From assembly GCA_028876695.1 (NCBI GenBank), contig JAGWRH010000315.1:1-10855 (forward strand): a stretch of DNA of 10,855 nucleotides, written 5' to 3'. The notes beneath the pieces are model-generated. The model ran no database searches and was not told where the DNA came from. It was given only the letters and a program-made list of their open reading frames with translations. Origin of the DNA: Acidobacteriota bacterium (GTDB lineage: Bacteria > Acidobacteriota > Terriglobia > Acidiferrales > UBA7541). Shown piece after piece: positions 6,460-10,855 of this stretch. A program made the translations under genes and the position numbers. Every line of letters starts with the position of its first letter. Position 1 is the stretch's first letter.

Positions 6460-7701
6460 ATGGCCATGAGCAACGAAAACAAATCCGTAGAAACCTTGAA
6501 CGGCGCGGAGCCGGCGGTGGCGAAGCATCCGGTGCAGCAGATCACGACGAAAACCGATTCGCGCGAAATTCTGGCCAACGCCCGGCGTGACATAGACCGG
6601 TACAACTTGCGCGATTATTTCATCGTGGACGTGGATTCGCACCACGTGGAATTCGATTCGTGGGCGGAAATCCTAGAGCATCTCGAAAATCCCGTTTTGC
6701 GGCACAACGCAAAAGAGATGGTGCGGGACTGGCCGCGCGCGAAGCAACTGGTCTATAGCAATCACCCGGTCGGACTTACGTTTCAGGACGTGTTCGGCCG
6801 CATTCCGCATCAGGCCGATCTTGCCGAAGATGTTCCGCCCTCGGACGAGCACCGCGACCTCACGCTGATCCGCCGCGCGATGGACTCGATGGGCATCGCC
6901 ATGCAGGTGGTGTTTCCGCAGCCGATGCTCGAGCTGGGCCTGCATCCCGAGCCGGACATAGCGACGGGGCTGACGTTTGCTTACAACCGCTGGTTCACGC
7001 GCACCATCCTGCCTCGCGACAAACGAATCAAAGCGCTGCTCTGCCTTCCTTTTCACGATCCGGAAGCGTCGATGCAAACCATTCGCGAATTTTCCGATAC
7101 TCCCGGCGTAATCGGTTTCATGATCACCAGCCAGCGGCATACCGGCGTGCACAAAAACATTTACATGCCGATTTATCGCGCGCTCGAAGAACGCGGCCTG
7201 CCGCTCGCCTTCCACGCCGGGCCGACCTGGGGCGACACGATGACCAGCACGATGAACCGCTTCCTCGCGGTTCATTCCATGTCGTTCGTCACCTGCAACA
7301 TGACGCACATGGCCAACTGGATCGTGAACGGATTGCCGGAACGGCTCCCGAAACTGAATGTGATTTGGATTGAAAGCGGGCTGGCCTGGGTGCCGTTCAT
7401 GATGCAGCGGCTGGACCACGAATACCTGATGCGCCAGTCCGACGCGCCGTTGCTGAAGCGCCTGCCGAGCGAATACATGCAGGAGATGTATTACACGTCG
7501 CAGCCGATGGAATACACCAACATGGATTTGCTGCAGAGCACGCTGAAAGCGATCCACGCCGAAACGCAGCTGATGTACGCGTCCGACTGGCCGCACTGGG
7601 ATTTTGACGTGCCCGCGCGGATCGCCGCGTTGCCCTTCCTCAGTGAGCAAGCCAAGCGCAACATCCTAGGCGAAACCGCGCGACGAATTTTCCGGCTATA
7701 G
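6460..7701 (+). CDS. Amidohydrolase-2 family enzyme (ACMSD/decarboxylase-like)
   Basis: This 413-residue TIM-barrel metal enzyme belongs to the Amidohydro_2 group, whose members mostly decarboxylate or hydrolyse aromatic and related acids. Visible metal-site candidates are D59-S-H61 in VDVDSHHVE, H252 in LAFHAGPT, H283 in NMTHMAN, and D376 in YASDWPHWD near the C-terminus, which matches the D/ExH...H...D arrangement of the family. The first 50 residues are a polar, probably flexible extension. A second ATG at 6466 is better placed relative to AAGGGA and may be the true start. It is the last gene of an operon with a Rieske protein and a small helical protein. Substrate is unknown. A redox step is possible given the partner but is not expected of the known family. 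Confidence 0.88.
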   Translation: MAMSNENKSVETLNGAEPAVAKHPVQQITTKTDSREILANARRDIDRYNLRDYFIVDVDSHHVEFDSWAEILEHLENPVLRHNAKEMVRDWPRAKQLVYSNHPVGLTFQDVFGRIPHQADLAEDVPPSDEHRDLTLIRRAMDSMGIAMQVVFPQPMLELGLHPEPDIATGLTFAYNRWFTRTILPRDKRIKALLCLPFHDPEASMQTIREFSDTPGVIGFMITSQRHTGVHKNIYMPIYRALEERGLPLAFHAGPTWGDTMTSTMNRFLAVHSMSFVTCNMTHMANWIVNGLPERLPKLNVIWIESGLAWVPFMMQRLDHEYLMRQSDAPLLKRLPSEYMQEMYYTSQPMEYTNMDLLQSTLKAIHAETQLMYASDWPHWDFDVPARIAALPFLSEQAKRNILGETARRIFRL

Positions 7702-7769
7702 CGAGCGCGCCGCTCCAAGAATGTTCGGACGGTCGCCCGAGACAATCCGCGCCGGTTGTGCGGTACTCC

Positions 7770-7988
7770 TTAAACGTCTGTTGCCCCGCCCTTGAACCCC
7801 ACTTCTCGATCGTGGAGAGCGGTCGATTGCTGGGCACAACTCTGATCGATCAGTTCGCGAACACGGGCCGAAATTGCCCTGTCCCTGGTAACTTGCTCGT
7901 TCGAGTATGGCCAGCATCGAAGGAGTTTATTTTGTTCGGTGAGTAATCGAAGGATTTCGTCGAAGTAATCGGACGTCCGAAGTGCCAT
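7770..7988 (-). CDS. Small protein of unknown function, 72 residues
   Basis: I do not recognise this protein. The frame begins MALRTSDYFDEILRLLTEQNKLLR, a good amphipathic helix, and continues with a second helical part, ISARVRELIDQS. There is no membrane segment or signal peptide. GGAGG is nine bases before the ATG, which is the main support for a real gene. It lies 85 bases downstream of the small membrane-protein gene on the same strand and may share its transcript. Base composition is less GC-rich than the operon to the left, and it is convergent with the amidohydrolase gene, 68 bases away. Confidence 0.55.
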   Translation of the reverse strand: MALRTSDYFDEILRLLTEQNKLLRCWPYSNEQVTRDRAISARVRELIDQSCAQQSTALHDREVGFKGGATDV

Positions 7989-8073
7989 TTCGCGTGCCTC
8001 CAGAAACTGGTCCCATGAGTATCGCTGGTTGGTTTGCGAGAAGTCACCGGGCGGGGCACAAGAATCACAGCTG

Positions 8074-8223
8074 CTAATTCCTGTCGCTCATCGTCTTCGA
8101 TCGCCGCAAGCGCGCGGCCTGGTTAAGTTCCTTCTGCCACTGCCACACGATGGCCGCGAACATGATCAAAGGAGACACGGTAACCACGAACAACAAAACA
8201 GAGCTAGCGAGGCTGGTGTTCAT
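8074..8223 (-). CDS. Small membrane protein, 49 residues
   Basis: The sequence opens MNTSLASSVLLFVV, continues TVSPLIMFAAIVWQWQ and ends KELNQAARLRRSKTMSDRN. One hydrophobic segment at about residues 5-27 is followed by a basic tail, which by the positive-inside rule places the C-terminus in the cytoplasm. A strong purine-rich site (GGAGAGGA) precedes the ATG at 8223 by six bases. No family is recognised. Single-span proteins of this size often act as subunits or regulators of larger membrane complexes, but nothing here says which. It heads a possible two-gene unit with the 72-residue gene. Confidence 0.6.
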   Translation of the reverse strand: MNTSLASSVLLFVVTVSPLIMFAAIVWQWQKELNQAARLRRSKTMSDRN

Positions 8224-8241
8224 TCGATTTTCCTCTCCTCG

Positions 8242-8261
8242 CCTCCGAACCTGTTCAGAGG
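8242..8261 (-). promoter_or_regulatory. Hairpin in leader of the small membrane-protein gene
   Basis: In the minus-strand transcript CCTCTGAA pairs with TTCGGAGG around a CAGG tetraloop, just upstream of the ribosome-binding site. One pair is G-U in this RNA but would be a C-A mismatch in a plus-strand RNA, so the structure favours minus-strand transcription. It could affect translation or message stability. Confidence 0.35.
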
Positions 8262-8264
8262 GAG

Positions 8265-8320
8265 CGGCCCTGCGCTCGGTACGCCTGTCTGCTCCCCGCG
8301 AAGGAAAAAACGCAGGGCCG
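8265..8320 (-). promoter_or_regulatory. 10-bp inverted repeat with 36-bp spacer
   Basis: CGGCCCTGCG at 8265-8274 is the perfect reverse complement of CGCAGGGCCG at 8311-8320. The spacer contains a run of six A (six T on the minus strand). The pair lies upstream of the small membrane-protein gene. It may be a leader structure or protein sites; function is not shown by sequence. Confidence 0.3.
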
Positions 8321-8654
8321 AGTTGGCCGCTCTGGCCGGAGAGGGGAACGTCTATCGGGCGGCCAGCCGAGATCGAGGCTACGAGTAATTTATGGGAACG
8401 TCTGTGAGATTACGCACACTTCGCGATTTTCGCGAAAGCTTCGCCCGCCGTCCTTCACCGGTGACGCAGCCTTACGCGCAACACCTTCACCAGCCTGGGC
8501 TTGGGAGTGAAGGTCAGATCGGAAACCGTAGTCGCGAGGTTGGGATAAAGATTGTTGGAGTGGTCGCTGACGCGACGAAAGACGCCGCGGTCGGCAAACA
8601 CGGTGGTGTCGTGGTGCGCAGGGCCATGAAACCGCGCGTGGCTCCTTTCTGTTA

Positions 8655-8666
8655 GTGAACGTTCAC
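8655..8666. promoter_or_regulatory. Perfect palindrome GTGAACGTTCAC
   Basis: A perfect 12-bp palindrome with TTA on its left flank resembles the kind of short dyad bound by TetR-type repressors. No TetR-like gene or intact regulated gene is in the window, so it may be an orphan site. Confidence 0.3.
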
Positions 8667-8957
8667 CTGGCTGGTGAAAGCGCCGGTGACAACGAGGAGT
8701 GTGGAAGAAAACAGCGCAATGGAACGACTCTTCTCGCGTAGATGCGCCGAGTTTCTTGGGCGTCGCTCGTGTTTCCAATTTGTTATGGAGGCGACGGCGG
8801 CGCGCAGAATATCCGTCCACAACAATCTAGAATGCGTATAAGATCAGCCTCGCCGACGGAATGGAGAGGCGGGATGGGCGGCGCCGCGTGCGACGAAATC
8901 GCTTTCTCGATGTGAAAAACTGACGGGAGTGAGTATTTGTTGAAAATCGGCCCATTT

Positions 8958-9914
8958 TCATGCCGCCTTGTACGGTGGATTATCGACGGATTCCCGGTAT
9001 TCCAGCCGCTTCCCATCGACCGCCTTTATTGCCTTCTGAACGCGTTCGCCATCGTCCATCTTGCGAGTGTTCCAGCGGAATTCAAATTCGTTTAGGTAGT
9101 TAGCCAGATGCTTGCGGCTGACGCTGTGGAATGTCCCCATCACGCCGCGTTGGATTAGCGAAAAAACGCCTTCGACGGTGTTGGAGTGAATGTCCGTTCC
9201 GGGCTTAACGTATTGCTTCCAACCGTGCCGAACAGTTTCGTGTCCGCCCTCAAATGCGCGGCCCACGCTCTTATACAGACCGAAATCGTCAGTGATAAGG
9301 CGGCATGTCAAATCGGCGTTTTCTGCGATGAATTGCCGCAGACGGTCTGCCGTGACACGTTCAAGAACCTGAAAGCGAACATCGCCATTTCTCTGTACCA
9401 TTCCGAGCACCGGAGTTTTCTGTGTGCCGCGTCCAGTCTTGGAAATTCCGGGGTAACGCGGACGACCGCCCCCATACACTTCGTCCACTTCTACCGTGCC
9501 CGTCAGTTTCGGCGCGTTCTGTATTCCAAGCCCGTGACGAATCCGGCGAAGAACAAACAGCGCCGATTTGTGGGTGATCTCCATCTCGCGCGATAGTTGC
9601 AGCGCGGAGATTCCTTTCTTCGATGAACATGCTTTCCAGAACGCATAAACCCACACGCGCAATGGCAGACGTGTTTCCTCAAAAATCGTTCCGGTCCGCA
9701 CCGTGAACATTTCTTTGCAATCACGGCAGCGCCAGCGATAATCCTTGTTGCGCTGTCCGTCACGTCCAGTCATCTGATAGACCTCGACGCTACCGCAACG
9801 CGGGCAAGCGGGCGTGCTGCCCCATCGTTCACGCTCAAGGAATTCCACCGCAGATTTCTCATCATTCGCAGCGAGTCGCAATGCTTTCAGAATCGGCGAT
9901 GTGTTCTTTATCAT
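8958..9914 (-). CDS. IS1595-family transposase
   Basis: This 318-residue transposase has an N-terminal zinc ribbon (CPRC at 37-40, CRDC at 63-66), a helix-turn-helix-like middle (ISALQLSREMEITHKSA) and the ISXO2-like DDE domain. Candidate catalytic residues are D144 in TVEVDEVYGGG, D209/D210 in LITDDFGLY, and N245/E248 in HSNTVEGVF. The residue seven after E248, usually Lys in relatives, is Gln here, followed by Arg. The C-terminal block HSVSRKHLANYLNEFEFRWNTR is typical. The ATG at 9914 fits the family start; an in-frame ATG at 9953 would add 13 residues. Neither has a good ribosome-binding site, as is common for transposases. The frame is intact, so the element may be active. Confidence 0.93.
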   Translation of the reverse strand: MIKNTSPILKALRLAANDEKSAVEFLERERWGSTPACPRCGSVEVYQMTGRDGQRNKDYRWRCRDCKEMFTVRTGTIFEETRLPLRVWVYAFWKACSSKKGISALQLSREMEITHKSALFVLRRIRHGLGIQNAPKLTGTVEVDEVYGGGRPRYPGISKTGRGTQKTPVLGMVQRNGDVRFQVLERVTADRLRQFIAENADLTCRLITDDFGLYKSVGRAFEGGHETVRHGWKQYVKPGTDIHSNTVEGVFSLIQRGVMGTFHSVSRKHLANYLNEFEFRWNTRKMDDGERVQKAIKAVDGKRLEYRESVDNPPYKAA

Positions 9915-9953
9915 GCAGCGATTCTGACATATCTTGATACCTATTGCAAGCAT
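8958..9953 (-). mobile_element. IS1595-type insertion sequence, ends not resolved
   Basis: Only the transposase body is certain. I searched by eye the 70 bases left of the stop and the 100 bases right of the start for terminal inverted repeats and an 8-bp target duplication, and found no convincing pair. The true element must extend somewhat beyond these limits. Its right end probably lies inside the tail of the neighbouring minus-strand gene. Confidence 0.6.
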
Positions 9954-10212
9954 TATTTACGGCCAATGCTTTATATATGGATCGCAATTTATCGGAGTCC
10001 TCAGCCTCGAAGGCGCTCCTAAGCCACGAGAATGCCTTCTCGTCGAACCAGAATACCTGCTCTAAAGGTAGGCCAATTAAGGACTTAGACAAATCTCTGC
10101 ACACATAAGCGCCTTTCCTATCAATGGCTTTGAGAAAGAGACGAACCGGCTCGTCGCCCCAAGCGCGGACGATTACGCGCAGAGTGACTGATGGACGATG
10201 TTCTTGTTGCAT
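9862..10212 (-). CDS. Unrecognised protein, 3' end possibly replaced by the insertion sequence
   Basis: The 116-residue frame begins MQQEHRPSVTLRVIVRAWGDEP and contains SLIGLPLEQVFWFDEKAFSWLRSAFE. It looks like a soluble alpha/beta protein with a short N-terminal strand and later helices. ATG at 10212 is chosen because AAGGAG lies seven bases upstream; the ATG at 10218 is only one base from that site. The last 17 codons read out of frame through the transposase gene (overlap 9862-9914), so the native C-terminus may have been lost when the element inserted. It is divergent from the DUF5343-like gene with only 52 bases between starts, hinting at a shared control region. No family recognised. 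Confidence 0.6.
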   Translation of the reverse strand: MQQEHRPSVTLRVIVRAWGDEPVRLFLKAIDRKGAYVCRDLSKSLIGLPLEQVFWFDEKAFSWLRSAFEAEDSDKLRSIYKALAVNNACNRYQDMSESLHDKEHIADSESIATRCE

Positions 10213-10264
10213 TAGCATGCTCCTTTGTGCGTAAATGGTAGTCCACGACGTTAGGAGATAACGA

Positions 10265-10855
10265 ATGACGGAAACGAACGCGAACCTGCCAGCCCCGTAC
10301 ATGGGATACGGCGTTTTCCTCAAGAGCATCGAAACCCTCTCTGACACAGTTGTTCCGAGCGGGCCGCTTGATCGTCGCGTATTGAAGGATTTCTCTGGTG
10401 GGGATTACAGTGCGCTCGTTTCTGGATTGCGCTTTCTTGGGCTGACTGACGACCACCGAAAGGCGACTGCAAAATATCGGGAATTGGTTGGCCTGTGGAA
10501 CGACAAGCCAAAATTCAAAGAAACGCTGTTTGAAATTCTGACCGCCAGCTATCTGCCAATCGTCAAAGGACTGGACCTGAAACACGGAACTAGCGCAGAA
10601 CTGGAAAAAGCTTTCAAGGACTATGGCGTACCGCAGGGGCAGATGCTGGAAAAGGCCGTGCGATTCTTCGTGAAAGCGTTCAGTGACAACGGAATGACGT
10701 TGTCGCCACACATGACCGCACCAAAACCACGCGCGCAAGGCCCGCGCAGAAAGCCTGCGCCGCAGCCGCAAGGGACACTGCCAGATCATAACCATTCTCG
10801 GCCTGTCGATGAATTGCCACCCGGATATGAGCGTTTGCCGTTGCCGGGAATGGGA
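10265..10855 (+). CDS. DUF5343-like protein, C-terminus beyond window
   Basis: The frame is open from ATG 10265 to the right edge (197 residues). AGGAG seven bases before the ATG supports the start. The N-terminal 150 residues, from PAPYMGYGVFLKSIETLSDTV through YSALVSGLRFLGLTD to LFEILTASYLPIV, resemble the DUF5343 pattern of a winged-helix-like domain that ends with a long helical part. After about residue 150 the chain becomes rich in Pro, Arg and Gln, a likely linker to a further part outside the window. DUF5343 proteins are uncharacterised; some occur in genome islands near defence genes. The assignment is from pattern recall and is moderate. Confidence 0.6.
   Translation, partial: MTETNANLPAPYMGYGVFLKSIETLSDTVVPSGPLDRRVLKDFSGGDYSALVSGLRFLGLTDDHRKATAKYRELVGLWNDKPKFKETLFEILTASYLPIVKGLDLKHGTSAELEKAFKDYGVPQGQMLEKAVRFFVKAFSDNGMTLSPHMTAPKPRAQGPRRKPAPQPQGTLPDHNHSRPVDELPPGYERLPLPGMG

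Larger units (their letters stand above)
8224..8957. other. Region without a convincing gene between the small genes and the transposase
   Basis: These 734 bases hold the leader structures just described, an inverted repeat TTCGCGA-TTT-TCGCGAA at 8420-8436, and the palindrome at 8655-8666. On the minus strand two pieces look protein-like but in different frames. One is a 56-57 codon ORF at 8652-8825 with only TTG starts, ending in a signal-peptide-like stretch around IALFSSTLLVVTGAF. The other is a piece at 8455-8630 (TTVFADRGVFRRVSDHSNN). This could be the remains of a broken gene, but I cannot name the family and do not call a gene. Confidence 0.4.

Noticed and set aside
6673..7650. 325-codon minus-strand frame opposite the amidohydrolase
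   Set aside because: It is rich in His, Arg and Gln with no recognisable domain, and it mirrors a well-supported gene.
8455..8820. 121-codon minus-strand frame as a gene
   Set aside because: The start is not supported by a ribosome-binding site and much of the frame is His/Arg-rich; only its last part looks protein-like.
10121..10795. Minus-strand frame opposite the DUF5343-like gene
   Set aside because: The plus-strand frame has a good ribosome-binding site and a coherent domain; this one is its shadow.
1..10855. CRISPR array, rRNA genes or prophage structural genes
   Set aside because: No regularly spaced repeats, rRNA-like stretches or phage motifs were seen in either strand.

Overview
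The window reads as GC-rich bacterial chromosome, most likely from an acidobacterium. This rests on overall gene style, the bactofilin with its MWRKP start, alternative start codons, and hairpin-rich intergenic DNA. It is an inference, because no rRNA or marker phylogeny is available here. No rRNA, tRNA or CRISPR array was seen.

Layout. Positions 1-3103 hold four minus-strand genes. In transcription order they are a GalT-type nucleotidylyltransferase, a YdcF/DUF218 membrane-anchored protein whose ATG overlaps the galT stop, a bactofilin, and a methyltransferase-like protein cut by the left edge. A 94-bp block of nested hairpins lies directly behind the bactofilin stop, and a related hairpin lies in the galT leader. 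Positions 3104-3528 are a divergent intergenic region with no convincing gene. Positions 3529-7701 hold plus-strand genes: an APC permease of the polyamine type, the tRNA adenosine deaminase TadA followed by a good intrinsic terminator, and a compact three-gene operon. That operon encodes a Rieske protein, a small helical protein and an amidohydrolase-2 enzyme, and is the best candidate here for an undescribed enzyme system.

Positions 7702-10855 look accessory. Two small minus-strand genes have good ribosome-binding sites: a 49-residue membrane protein with a structured leader, and a 72-residue protein. They are followed by about 600 bp with only suggestive coding remnants and an orphan 12-bp operator-like palindrome, then an IS1595-type transposase. 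The transposase start overlaps, and may have truncated, an unrecognised minus-strand gene. Divergent from that gene is a DUF5343-like gene that runs off the right edge.

How the parts fit. The left block suggests sugar-nucleotide, envelope and cytoskeleton functions. The permease and TadA are ordinary housekeeping genes. The Rieske/amidohydrolase operon suggests catabolism of an unknown, probably carboxylated, substrate. The right end is a transposon-associated patch where uncommon small genes and a possible defence-linked gene sit together.
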